Assembly: GCF_033100095.1 (NCBI RefSeq)
Contig: NZ_CP136921.1
Coordinates: 2,078,501 to 2,142,500 of the forward strand
Direction: 5' to 3'
Length of the DNA: 64,000 bases
DNA from: Diaphorobacter limosus
GTDB taxonomy: Bacteria; Pseudomonadota; Gammaproteobacteria; Burkholderiales; Burkholderiaceae_C
Shown piece by piece: positions 26,458 to 35,145 of the stretch. A model generated the notes under the pieces. The model was given only the letters and a program-made list of their open reading frames with translations. It ran no database searches and was not told the DNA's origin. Every line of letters starts with the position of its first letter. The stretch's first letter is position 1. A program made the position numbers and the translations under genes.

Positions 26458-27318
26458 ATGTTCGTCATCCTCGGCTACCTCATCACCTTCGGCTGCATCT
26501 TCGGTGTTTTCATCGCCCATGGCGGGAACATCAAGGTGGTGCTGGAGGCGCTGCCCTTTGAAATGATCACCATCGGCGGCGCGGCGGCGGGGGCGTTCAT
26601 CATCAACAACCAGCCCAAGGTGCTCAAGGCCACCATGGGCGCGCTGCCGCAGCTGTTCAAGGGTGGCAAGTACACCAAGGCGCGCTACATGGAGCTGCTG
26701 GCAATGCTCTATGAAATCCTGCAGAAGGCGCGCAAAGAGGGGTTGATGGCCATCGAGGCGGACGTGGAGTCGCCCAAGGATTCGGAGATCTTCAAGAAAT
26801 TTCCCACCGTGGGCTCGGATCACCATGTGATTGAGTTCACCACCGACTACCTGCGCATGATGGTCTCGGGCAACCTGAACGCACACGAGATCGAGTCGCT
26901 GATGGACAGCGAGATCGACACCCATCACCAGGAGGCGCATGCCCCCGTGGCCGCCCTGACCCGCCTGGCCGGCGCGCTGCCGGCCTTCGGTATCGTGGCC
27001 GCCGTGTTGGGTGTGGTGAACACCATGGGCTCGGTGGGCCAGCCGCCGGCCGTGCTGGGGGGCATGATCGGCTCGGCCCTGGTGGGTACCTTTCTGGGCA
27101 TCTTGCTGGCCTATGGCGTGGTGGAGCCGCTGGCCGGCCTGCTGGAGCAAAAGAGCGAGGACGCGGCAAAGGAGTTCGCCTGCATCAAGTCCACGCTGCT
27201 GGCCAGCATGCAGGGCTACAACCCGGCCACGGCGATAGAGTTTGGCCGCAAGGTGCTGTTCTCGGGCGACCGGCCCAGCTTCTCGGAGCTGGAGAACCAC
27301 GTCAAGGGCAAGAAGTAA
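26458..27318 (+). CDS. motA: MotA stator proton channel subunit
   Basis: Inner membrane stator subunit, 286 residues, four transmembrane helices. The N-terminus FVILGYLITFGCIFGVFIAHGG and the cytoplasmic loop with Arg and Glu residues that meet FliG (KYTKARYMELLAMLYEIL) are present. The conserved prolines lie in ALPAFGIVAAVLGVV and YGVVEPLAGLL. It forms an operon with motB 15 bp downstream. This is the proton-type MotA by its similarity to the E. coli length and start. Confidence 0.97.
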   Translation: MFVILGYLITFGCIFGVFIAHGGNIKVVLEALPFEMITIGGAAAGAFIINNQPKVLKATMGALPQLFKGGKYTKARYMELLAMLYEILQKARKEGLMAIEADVESPKDSEIFKKFPTVGSDHHVIEFTTDYLRMMVSGNLNAHEIESLMDSEIDTHHQEAHAPVAALTRLAGALPAFGIVAAVLGVVNTMGSVGQPPAVLGGMIGSALVGTFLGILLAYGVVEPLAGLLEQKSEDAAKEFACIKSTLLASMQGYNPATAIEFGRKVLFSGDRPSFSELENHVKGKK

Positions 27319-27333
27319 GCGGGGTCTGGCGCC

Positions 27334-28272
27334 ATGGCCGAGAAGAAGCTCCAGCCCATCATCATCAAGCGCATCAAGAAGGGCGGCCATGCCGCCCATG
27401 GCGGCGCCTGGAAGATTGCGTACGCCGACTTCGTGACGGCCATGATGGCCTTCTTTTTGCTGATGTGGCTGCTGGGCTCCACGGCCAAGGGGGAGCTGCA
27501 GGGCATTGCCTCGTATTTCGCCTCGCCGCTCAAGGTGGCAATGCAGGGTGGCGATGGCTCGGGCAACAGCTCCAGCATCATTCCTGGCGGCGGCAACGAT
27601 TTGGCCAAGGTGCATGGCCAGGTGCGGCGCTCGGAGTCGGACACCAACACCAACCCGCGCAGCATAGACACGGTGCGCGCCGAGCGCGCGCGCGTGGATG
27701 CGCAGCGCATCAAGGCGCTGCAGTCCAAGATCGACGCCATGATTACGGGCAACCCCAAGCTCAACGAATACCGCTCGCAGATACGCATCGACGTGACGCC
27801 CGACGGGCTGCAGATCCAGATCGTGGACGACCAGAGCCGGCCCATGTTCGACAGCGGCAGCGCGCTGGTCAAACCTTATATGCGCGACATACTGCGCGAG
27901 ATCGGTGCGGCCTTAGGGGGCGTGGAGAACCGCATCAGCCTGGCCGGCCATACCGACGCCGCGCCCTATGGCAATGGCGACCGGGGCTACAGCAACTGGG
28001 AGCTGTCGGCCGACCGGGCGAATGCCTCGCGCCGCGAGCTGGTGGCCGCCGGCATGCCCGACACCAAGCTGGGCCGCGTGGTCGGCCTGGCGGCCAGCGA
28101 CCTGCTGGAGCCGGACAGCCCGCGCGCGGCGATGAACCGGCGCATCACCATCACCGTACTCACGCACGAGGCCGAGGAGCGGCTGCTGGGCAAGAAAACC
28201 ACGGTATTGGCGGCGCCTGAAAGCCGTGCCGAAAAGCCTGACAATGTGGGCGAACCCCCCAAAAACCAGTAA
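27334..28272 (+). CDS. motB: MotB stator subunit
   Basis: Peptidoglycan-anchored stator partner of MotA, 312 residues. The single membrane helix (YADFVTAMMAFFLLMWLLGS) carries the proton-accepting D32. The OmpA-like domain (about 150-275) includes MFDSGSALVKPYMRDILREIG, LAGHTDAAPYG and NWELSADRANASRREL, which bind peptidoglycan. The C-terminal tail is Pro/Glu-rich. Confidence 0.97.
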   Translation: MAEKKLQPIIIKRIKKGGHAAHGGAWKIAYADFVTAMMAFFLLMWLLGSTAKGELQGIASYFASPLKVAMQGGDGSGNSSSIIPGGGNDLAKVHGQVRRSESDTNTNPRSIDTVRAERARVDAQRIKALQSKIDAMITGNPKLNEYRSQIRIDVTPDGLQIQIVDDQSRPMFDSGSALVKPYMRDILREIGAALGGVENRISLAGHTDAAPYGNGDRGYSNWELSADRANASRRELVAAGMPDTKLGRVVGLAASDLLEPDSPRAAMNRRITITVLTHEAEERLLGKKTTVLAAPESRAEKPDNVGEPPKNQ

Positions 28273-28337
28273 CTACTTGTTTGTAACTGATTTTTTTAAC
28301 GACAATCACCTCTCCACTTGCACCGAAAGGGTCCTTT

Positions 28338-28724
28338 GTGTCCTCTGCCCTTCGCTTTCTGATCGTTGATGACTTTTCCACCATGCGCCGCATCGTGCGC
28401 AACCTGCTCAAGGAGAGCGGCTATACCGAAGCCGACGAGGCCGAGGACGGCGTGGCCGCGCTGAACAAGCTGCGCAACAGCCATTTCGACTTCGTGGTCT
28501 CGGACATCAACATGCCGAACATGAACGGCTTTCAGCTGCTGGCCGAGATCAAGAAGGACGACAAGCTCAAGCACCTGCCGGTGCTGATGGTCACGGCCGA
28601 GGCGCGCAAGGAGGACATCGTCGCCGCTGCCCAGGGTGGCGCGGCCGGCTACATTGTGAAACCTTTCACCAAGGCCACACTGGAAGAAAAAGTGGGCCTG
28701 ATCCTCAAGAAAATGGGGTTGTGA
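28338..28724 (+). CDS. cheY: CheY chemotaxis response regulator
   Basis: Diffusible signal that binds FliM and reverses the motor. The 128-residue receiver has D11/D12, acceptor D56 ([12 protein letters not shown]), T86, the aromatic Y105 and K108 (AGYIVKPF), the full canonical CheY set. The start is a GTG at 28338 with GAAAGG seven bases before it. It is coupled to cheZ, so this is the motor-controlling CheY of the two in the window. Confidence 0.97.
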   Translation: MSSALRFLIVDDFSTMRRIVRNLLKESGYTEADEAEDGVAALNKLRNSHFDFVVSDINMPNMNGFQLLAEIKKDDKLKHLPVLMVTAEARKEDIVAAAQGGAAGYIVKPFTKATLEEKVGLILKKMGL

Positions 28725-28726
28725 CC

Positions 28727-29371
28727 ATGGAGGTGGCGGATCAAGGCCTGGCAACAGGCGCAGGCGCAAGCACTGGCACGGACGATGTGCATCAGAAGAT
28801 CGGCTCGCTCACGCGCCAGCTGCACACCGCACTCAACGAGCTGGGCTTTGCCGACCCGCTGCGCGGCAGCATGGGCGAGCTGCCCGATGCGCAAAGCCGC
28901 CTGTCCTACATCGCCCGCCTGACCGGCGAGGCGGCCGAGAAGGTGCTGGGCCGCGTGGAACAGGCCAAGGCCCAGCACGACTACATCGCCAGCGAAACAC
29001 GGCGCATGGTGACATCGCTGGTGGCCGACCCGGTGGCCGCCGTGGCCCGGGGCGAGATCTACAACTTTCTGACCGACGTGGAGCGCGTGACCCAGGAGGC
29101 CGACGGCCACCTGACCGAAATCATGATGGCCCAGGACTTTCATGACCTGACCGGCCAGGTGATTGCGCGCGTGGTCAACCTGGCCAGCACCATTGAGCAA
29201 CAGCTGGTGCAGCTGCTGCTGCAGACCGCGCCCGCAGGCAGCGCCCCAGCCCCTGCCGCAGCACCGCGCAGCGAAGCCCTGCAGGGGCCGGTGGTGGATG
29301 CCGAGTCCAGAACCGACGTGGTGACGGATCAGTCGCAGGTGGACGACTTGCTGGCCAGCCTGGGGTTTTGA
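28727..29371 (+). CDS. cheZ: CheZ CheY-P phosphatase
   Basis: Dephosphorylates CheY. The 214-residue helical protein carries the catalytic segment MMAQDFHDLTGQVIARVV (Asp and Gln of the active site) and the C-terminal CheY-binding peptide SQVDDLLASLGF, as in E. coli. GTG 28721 overlaps the cheY stop and is an alternative start; ATG 28727 has GGGG at better spacing. It ends the motA-motB-cheY-cheZ run. Confidence 0.97.
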   Translation: MEVADQGLATGAGASTGTDDVHQKIGSLTRQLHTALNELGFADPLRGSMGELPDAQSRLSYIARLTGEAAEKVLGRVEQAKAQHDYIASETRRMVTSLVADPVAAVARGEIYNFLTDVERVTQEADGHLTEIMMAQDFHDLTGQVIARVVNLASTIEQQLVQLLLQTAPAGSAPAPAAAPRSEALQGPVVDAESRTDVVTDQSQVDDLLASLGF

Positions 29372-29711
29372 TCGCTGGCTTGGCTGGTTCGCCAGGAGTC
29401 GCAGGCGGCCATATTTTGGCCATCTGCCGGTGTAGGCGCAGTGTGGAGGCGCTTGCGGCTAGTTTCTCCCTCTACCATCGCGGGCTATCGTATGCACACA
29501 TCTTTCGATAGCGCGCAACGCATATTTGGCGCCGGTTTTAACTCCCTCGCCCCCTTGGGGGAGAGGGAGAAACCGCCCCAAGGCCACGCACATGTTGTGT
29601 GGCACGCTATACAAAAGGTGTGTGGATACCCATGTCCAGACGGGGAATGCGTCCGAGTCAGCTCGCGACTCAAGTTGGCCTATATGCCGGGGCTGGAATA
29701 GACTGTGCCCC
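29372..29711. other. 340-bp repeat-rich gap between cheZ and a toxin-antitoxin pair
   Basis: No gene is visible. A small inverted repeat GGCCA-TATTT-TGGCC near 29413 may end the cheZ transcript. A degenerate dispersed repeat (GATAGCGCGCAACGC, then TTTGGCGCC) lies at about 29503-29540. A strong hairpin, CTCCCTC...CCCCC with GGGGG...GAGGGAG, lies at 29542-29569. The rest to 29711 should hold the toxin-antitoxin promoter, which I could not define. Confidence 0.6.
29542..29569. repeat. REP-like CCCTCGCCCC hairpin
   Basis: CTCCCTC-G-CCCCC (29542-29554) pairs with GGGGG-A-GAGGGAG (29557-29569) around a two-base loop. The arms resemble the central arms of the MITE-like element at 42858, suggesting a shared source. 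Confidence 0.7.
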
Positions 29712-29909
29712 ATGAACGCCGCTTATTCCCCTCTGGTTTCGGAATTCGAGAGCGCCGAGCAGGAGGCCAGCTACACGGCCTGGCTGCAGGCCAAGGTCGC
29801 CGCCAGCCTGGCCGACCCGCGGCCCGCGATCCCGCATGATGAAGTAGAGCGCCGCATGGCTGAGCGCCTGCAACGCCTGCGCGAGCGCGCCAAGCGCGAA
29901 GCGTCCTGA
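29712..29909 (+). CDS. Antitoxin of a RelE/ParE-type module (stability-determinant family)
   Basis: Short 65-residue charged, helical protein (SEFESAEQEASYTAWLQAKV, then IPHDEVERRMAERLQRLRER). This pattern is that of the small antitoxins annotated as stability determinants, paired with ParE toxins. Its stop overlaps the toxin start by one base (TGATG). The ATG at 29712 begins the conserved part; a longer frame upstream runs through repeat sequence and is not real. Confidence 0.8.
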   Translation: MNAAYSPLVSEFESAEQEASYTAWLQAKVAASLADPRPAIPHDEVERRMAERLQRLRERAKREAS

Positions 29910-30202
29910 TGCTGCCCATTTTCTGGCTGGAGACGGCAGACGCCGATCTGGCAGCCATCACCGACTACATCGGGGCACGCAACATCAACGCCGCAGAAAG
30001 CATGTGGCACAGGCTGCGCTCCTGCGTATTACCGCTATCGGAACACCCCTACCTGTTCCCCTCCAGCGATCGCGCCCCGGGACTGCGCGAAATCGTCGCC
30101 CACCCCAACTACATCGTCATGTACCGCGTCGCGGCCGGGCGCATAGAAATCGTCAACGTCGTGCATGCGCGCCAGCAATTCCCGCGCAGCCCTCACGAAT
30201 AG
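29909..30202 (+). CDS. RelE/ParE-family toxin
   Basis: 97-residue protein with the ParE fold pattern: N-terminal FWLETADADLAAITDYIGARN, central YLFPSSDRAPGLREIVAHPNYIVMYRV, and C-terminal IEIVNVVHARQQFP. The motif V-x-H-x-R-Q-x-x is typical of ParE toxins, which poison DNA gyrase; RelE-like mRNA cleavage is the alternative. It ends 79 bp before flhB, so the module sits inside the motility locus. Confidence 0.88.
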   Translation: MLPIFWLETADADLAAITDYIGARNINAAESMWHRLRSCVLPLSEHPYLFPSSDRAPGLREIVAHPNYIVMYRVAAGRIEIVNVVHARQQFPRSPHE

Positions 30203-30281
30203 CGCCGCCCCGGCCCCTTTATTCGGGCTTTAGCTTCTGCCCCTGCTCCCGACAATGGCGTGACCCAGCAGTCACGCCACC

Positions 30282-31454
30282 ATGAGCTCCAGCCAAGACA
30301 AACAACTCCCCGCAACCGAGCGCAAGCTGCAGAAGGCGCGCAGCGACGGCCAGGCCGCGCGCTCGCGGGATTTGTCGCACCTGGCCATCCTGGGCGTGGG
30401 CGCGCTGGGGCTGCTGACGCTGGCGCCCTGGTTCGTGGAATACCTGCAGCGCGCGCTGCGCCAGCAGCTGGTGTTTGACGCCGCCACGGTGCAGGCCACC
30501 GGCACCATGCTGCAGCGGCTGCAGACCATTGCCGGCGTGGGCGTGCTGGCCAGCCTGGCGTTTGCGCTGCTGACCAGCGGCGCCGTGCTGCTGGCCGCCG
30601 TGGGCGCGGGCGGGTGGATCTACAGCCTCAAGCCGATCACGCCGCAGTTCAACCGGTTGAATCCTCTGTCGGGCTTTGCCAACCTGTTTTCCAAGCAGCA
30701 GCTGACCAACGTCTCGAAGATGGTGCTGATGACGACCATCCTGAGCTTTGTCGCCTGGCGCTACATGAGCGACAGCGTGGAGAAGATGGCGCAGCTGGTG
30801 CTGCAGCCCTCGCCGCTGTCGCTGGGCCATGCGGGACAGTGGGTCGTCTCGGGCGTGGCCTTGCTGCTGCTGGTGGTGTTTGTGTTTGCCGTGATCGATG
30901 TGCCGCTGCAGGCCTTCTTCTTCAAGCAACGCCTGAAGATGAGCCATGAGGAGGTCAAGCAGGAGCACAAGGAGTCCGACGGCAACCCGCAGCTCAAGGG
31001 CAAGCAGCGCCAGCGGGCGCGCGAGATTGCCGACCGCGCCAGCATCACGGCGGTGCCCAAGGCCGACTTCGTGGTCATGAACCCCACGCACTACGCCGTG
31101 GCGCTGAAGTACGACGAGGCCAGCATGGGCGCACCCCAGGTGATCGCCAAGGGCACTGACTTGCTGGCCTTCAGAATTCGTGAGCTGGCCCAGCAGCACA
31201 GCGTGCCGGTGCTGCAGTCGCCCATGCTGGCGCGTGCCCTCTATGCCCACGCCGAGCTGGAGCAGCCCATCCCCGCCCAGCTGTACACGGCCGTGGCCCA
31301 GGTGCTGGCCTATGTCTACCGCCTGAAGGCGGCGTTGCGCGGCGAAGGCCGCATGCCGGACGCGCAGCCCGACCCCTATGTGCCGCCCGAGCTCGACCCG
31401 CACCACCAGCCCCGGCACGCCGGCGCGGCCCTGAACGCGGTGGATAAGACATGA
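30282..31454 (+). CDS. flhB: FlhB export switch protein
   Basis: Membrane component of the flagellar export apparatus whose self-cleavage switches substrate class from hook to filament. The 390-residue protein has four membrane helices and the cytoplasmic domain with the autocleavage site NPTH (FVVMNPTHYAVALKY). The start of the protein (SSQDKQLPATERKLQKARSDGQ) matches the family. Its stop overlaps flhA (ATGA). Confidence 0.97.
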   Translation: MSSSQDKQLPATERKLQKARSDGQAARSRDLSHLAILGVGALGLLTLAPWFVEYLQRALRQQLVFDAATVQATGTMLQRLQTIAGVGVLASLAFALLTSGAVLLAAVGAGGWIYSLKPITPQFNRLNPLSGFANLFSKQQLTNVSKMVLMTTILSFVAWRYMSDSVEKMAQLVLQPSPLSLGHAGQWVVSGVALLLLVVFVFAVIDVPLQAFFFKQRLKMSHEEVKQEHKESDGNPQLKGKQRQRAREIADRASITAVPKADFVVMNPTHYAVALKYDEASMGAPQVIAKGTDLLAFRIRELAQQHSVPVLQSPMLARALYAHAELEQPIPAQLYTAVAQVLAYVYRLKAALRGEGRMPDAQPDPYVPPELDPHHQPRHAGAALNAVDKT

Positions 31455-33541
31455 CCACGCCCTCCCCGCTCCACTCCATGCGGCAATGGGCCGGCACCCA
31501 TGGCTCGGCCCTGCAGGGCCTGGCGGCGCCCATCCTGGTGGTAGCCATATTGGCACTGATGGTGCTGCCCATTCCGGCCTGGCTGTTGGACACCTTTTTC
31601 ACGCTGAACATCGCCGTGGCGCTGATGGTGATGATGGTCGCGGCCTACATGCTGCGGCCGCTGGACTTTGCCGCCTTCCCGTCGGTGCTGCTGCTCACCA
31701 CGCTGATGCGCCTGTCGCTGAACGTCGCCTCCACGCGCGTGGTGCTGCTGGAGGGCCATACCGGCCCGGGCGCGGCCGGCGCGGTGATCGAGGCGTTTGG
31801 GCATTTCCTGATCGGCGGCAACTATGCCGTCGGCCTGATCGTGTTTGCCATCCTGGTGGTCATCAACTTCGTCGTCGTCACCAAGGGCGCGGAGCGCATC
31901 GCCGAGGTGTCGGCGCGCTTCACGCTGGACGCCATGCCCGGCAAGCAGATGGCGGTGGACGCCGATCTGAACGCCGGCCTGATCGACGAAAAGGAGGCCA
32001 AGCGCCGGCGCGCCGAGGTGCAGGAGGAGGCCAACTTCTTCGGCTCCATGGACGGCGCGAGCAAGTTCGTACGCGGCGACGCGGTGGCCGGCATCCTGAT
32101 CCTGATCATCAACATCGTCGGCGGCTTTGCCATCGGCATGCTCTCGCACGGCCTGTCGGCCGGCGACGCGGCCAACAGCTACATCCTGCTGGCCGTGGGT
32201 GACGCGCTGGTGGCGCAGATTCCGGGCCTCTTGATCTCGGTGGCGGCGGCCATGGTGGTCTCGCGCGTGGGCAAGGAAAAGGACATGGGCCAGCAGATCG
32301 TGCAGCAGCTGTTCATGTCGCCGCGCGTGCTGGGCGTGACGGCCGGCGTGCTGATCCTGCTGGGCGTGATACCGGGCATGCCGCATGCTGTGTTCCTGGT
32401 GATCGGCAGCGGCCTGGCCTGGGGTGCCTGGCTGCTGCTGCAGCGCCAGAAGCAGGCCGCCGTCGAGCCCGAGGCACCACCCGTCCCCATGGGCGATGGC
32501 GAGGCCAGCTGGGACGACCTGCAACCCGTGGATCTGCTGGGCCTGGAGCTGGGCTACCGCCTGATCACCCTGGTGGACAAGAACCGCCAGGGCGACCTGC
32601 TCACGCGCATCAAGGGCGTGCGGCGCAAGTTTGCCCAAGAGGTGGGTTTTCTGCCGCCGCCGGTGCATGTGCGCGACAACCTCGAACTGAAACCCAGCGG
32701 CTACCGCGTGCTGCTGCGTGGCGTGGTGGTGGGCGAGGGCGAGGCTTTTCCCGGCATGTTCCTGGCCATCAACCCCGGCGGCATCTCCACGCCGCTGATT
32801 GGCACGCCCACCACCGACCCGGCCTTCGGCCTGCCGGCGCACTGGATCGATGCCGGGCACAAGGAAGCGGCACAAATGGCGGGTTTTACGGTGGTTGATC
32901 CGGAAACCGTGATGGCCACCCATTTGTCACACTTGATGCAAGTACAGGCCGCCAGGCTCCTGAGTCGCACCGAGGTGCAGCAGCTCGTGGAGCATGTGGC
33001 CAAGCTGGCCCCCAAGCTCATAGAAGAAGTGGTTCCCAAGATGGTCTCGATCACGACGTTCCAGAAAGTGCTGCAGCTCTTGCTGGAAGAGTCCGTGCAC
33101 ATCCGCGACATCCGCACCATCATCGAAACCCTGGCCGAGCATGCCGCCAGCATCACCGACCCCGCCGAGCTGGCACGGCGCGTGCGCATTGCCCTGGCAC
33201 CGGCCATCGTGCAGCAGATCTACGGACCGACGCGCGAGCTTGCCGTGATCGCCATCGAACCCGGGCTGGAGCGCCTGCTGGTGCAGGCCCTCTCCAATGC
33301 CAATGGCCAGGCGCTGGATCCGGGCGTGGCCGACCTGCTGACACACAAGGCGGCCGAGGTGGCGCTCAAGCAGGAGGAACTGGGCATGCCCGCCTGCCTG
33401 CTGGTGCCCGACGTGATTCGCAGCCCCATCGCCCGTCTGGTGCGCCGCGTGGCGCCGCGCCTGCAGGTGCTGGCGCACAGCGAGATTCCTGAAACCCACA
33501 CCATCCGCATCGGCCCCATCCTCCAAGGTGCATCGTCATGA
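31451..33541 (+). CDS. flhA: FlhA export gate protein
   Basis: Largest subunit of the export gate, 696 residues. About eight N-terminal membrane helices (ILVVAILALMVLPIPAWLLD onward) are followed by a large cytoplasmic domain that docks chaperone-substrate complexes. The FHIPEP signature region is visible (FPSVLLLTTLMRLSLNVASTR, then VVTKGAERIAEVSARFTLDAMPGKQMAVDADL). It overlaps flhB and flhF by ATGA junctions. Confidence 0.97.
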   Translation: MTTPSPLHSMRQWAGTHGSALQGLAAPILVVAILALMVLPIPAWLLDTFFTLNIAVALMVMMVAAYMLRPLDFAAFPSVLLLTTLMRLSLNVASTRVVLLEGHTGPGAAGAVIEAFGHFLIGGNYAVGLIVFAILVVINFVVVTKGAERIAEVSARFTLDAMPGKQMAVDADLNAGLIDEKEAKRRRAEVQEEANFFGSMDGASKFVRGDAVAGILILIINIVGGFAIGMLSHGLSAGDAANSYILLAVGDALVAQIPGLLISVAAAMVVSRVGKEKDMGQQIVQQLFMSPRVLGVTAGVLILLGVIPGMPHAVFLVIGSGLAWGAWLLLQRQKQAAVEPEAPPVPMGDGEASWDDLQPVDLLGLELGYRLITLVDKNRQGDLLTRIKGVRRKFAQEVGFLPPPVHVRDNLELKPSGYRVLLRGVVVGEGEAFPGMFLAINPGGISTPLIGTPTTDPAFGLPAHWIDAGHKEAAQMAGFTVVDPETVMATHLSHLMQVQAARLLSRTEVQQLVEHVAKLAPKLIEEVVPKMVSITTFQKVLQLLLEESVHIRDIRTIIETLAEHAASITDPAELARRVRIALAPAIVQQIYGPTRELAVIAIEPGLERLLVQALSNANGQALDPGVADLLTHKAAEVALKQEELGMPACLLVPDVIRSPIARLVRRVAPRLQVLAHSEIPETHTIRIGPILQGASS

Positions 33542-35145
33542 ACATCAAACGCTTTACCGCCCCCACCGCCCGCGAGGCCCTGGCCAAGGCGCGCATGGCC
33601 TTCGGCGACGGCACGCTGATCCTGTCCAACCGCCCCACGGCCGAGGGCGTGGAGGTGATGGCCACGGCCGAGGAAACCCTGTCGTCCAGCCTGCAGGGCG
33701 ACGCCGATGCAGAGCCCGGCAGCCGCCTGCAGCAGCGTGCCGACGACCTGGCCGCAAGCAAGCCGCAACGCCGGCTGAAAGACCAGCCCCGCCCCGCCGC
33801 CACGCCCGTCGCCGCACCGGCGCGCACCAGCGTGGCCAAGGACACCGAGCAGCTGGCCATGAGCACGCTGTCGTTCCAGGACTATGTGCGCGAGCGCATG
33901 CTGCGCCGTCGCCACGAGGCGCTGCAGGGCACGGGCAGTGCCACGCCCTTGACTGAGCGCGCCGCGCTGGAGCGCGGCCTGCCCGAGACACAGTTTGAGC
34001 GCCCGCTGAACCCCGCGCCGAACCGCGCATTTGAAGTCCACGCCGAAGCCGCGCCGCAGGCGCCAGCCGCCCAACCCGCGGCCATGCCCGTGGTGCGCCA
34101 CAACCCGCTGCGCACCATGCATGCCGCCCTTGGCGCGGAGCAGCTCACGCCGCGCCGCACCGAGGCCGCCCCCACGCTGGCGGCCGGCGCCGGGCAGCAG
34201 CAGCTGATGCAGGAGCTGCAGTCCATGCGCAACCTGATCGAAGATCGCTTCAACACCCTGACCTGGCTCGGCCAGGCGCGGCAGAACCCGATACAGACCC
34301 AGCTCATGCTCAAGCTGATCCGCGCGGGCTACTCGCCGGCGCTGTCGCGCGCGGTGCTGGAGCATCTGCCCGAGCAGATCGAAGCCCCGGAGGCCGTGCG
34401 CTGGCTCATGGAGGTGCTGGAGCGCAACCTGCGCACCGACGCGCAGACACAGCCGCTGTACGAGCAGGGCGGCATCTACGCCATGGTCGGCGCCACCGGC
34501 GTGGGCAAGACCACCACCGCGGCCAAGCTGGCCGCGCATTGCGCGCGCATTCACGGCCCCGGCAGCGTGGGCCTGATCACGCTGGACACCTACCGCGTCG
34601 GCGCGCACGAGCAGCTGCGCAGCTACGGCCGCATGCTGGGCGTGGTGGCGCACCTGGCGCATGACCGCGCCGCGCTGCAGGACCTGCTGGGCCTGCTGGC
34701 GGGCAAGAAGATGGTGCTGATCGACACCACCGGCGTGGCGCCACGCGACCCGCGCAAGCGCGAACTGCTGGACGTGCTGGATCTGCCCGAGGTGCAGCGC
34801 CTGCTGGTGCTCAACGCCAGCAGCCATGGCGACACGCTGGACGACGTGCTCACGGCCTTCAAGACCAGCGGCGCGCAGCAGGCCATCCTGTCCAAGGTGG
34901 ACGAGGCCGTGAAGCTCGGCCCGGCGCTGGACGCGCTGATTCGCCACCAGCTGGAGCTGCGCGGCGTGACCAACGGCCAGCGCGTGCCCGAGGACTGGGA
35001 GGCGGCCGACGCGCACAAGCTGATCGCCACCTCGATGCGCAGCAAGGTCAGCTCGGCCTTCGACCCCAAGGTCGGCGAGCTGAATTTCTTCTTCTCGCCC
35101 GCCACCGAGACGGCACACGACCAGGGACTGGCCCATGTTGCTTGA
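33538..35145 (+). CDS. flhF: FlhF SRP-type GTPase
   Basis: GTPase that sets the site and number of polar flagella. The 535-residue protein has an N-terminal basic region, a long Ala/Pro/Arg linker, an N domain (about 210-310) and the G domain with GATGVGKTTTAAKLA (P-loop), DTYRVGAHEQL, VLIDTTGVAPRD and SKVDEAVKLG. Presence of FlhF suggests a polar flagellum. It overlaps the next gene by 11 nt. Confidence 0.96.
   Translation: MNIKRFTAPTAREALAKARMAFGDGTLILSNRPTAEGVEVMATAEETLSSSLQGDADAEPGSRLQQRADDLAASKPQRRLKDQPRPAATPVAAPARTSVAKDTEQLAMSTLSFQDYVRERMLRRRHEALQGTGSATPLTERAALERGLPETQFERPLNPAPNRAFEVHAEAAPQAPAAQPAAMPVVRHNPLRTMHAALGAEQLTPRRTEAAPTLAAGAGQQQLMQELQSMRNLIEDRFNTLTWLGQARQNPIQTQLMLKLIRAGYSPALSRAVLEHLPEQIEAPEAVRWLMEVLERNLRTDAQTQPLYEQGGIYAMVGATGVGKTTTAAKLAAHCARIHGPGSVGLITLDTYRVGAHEQLRSYGRMLGVVAHLAHDRAALQDLLGLLAGKKMVLIDTTGVAPRDPRKRELLDVLDLPEVQRLLVLNASSHGDTLDDVLTAFKTSGAQQAILSKVDEAVKLGPALDALIRHQLELRGVTNGQRVPEDWEAADAHKLIATSMRSKVSSAFDPKVGELNFFFSPATETAHDQGLAHVA

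Noticed and set aside
25897..27615. A 572-codon minus-strand frame opposite flagellin 2, motA and motB
   Set aside because: Antisense artefact; its end even translates the complement of conserved flagellin codons.
29503..29711. Possible CRISPR-like or tandem array in the repeat-rich gap
   Set aside because: The repeats are single palindromes without regular spacers.
31376..32923. A 515-codon minus-strand frame opposite flhA
   Set aside because: His/Gln/Arg-rich shadow of flhA with no domain.
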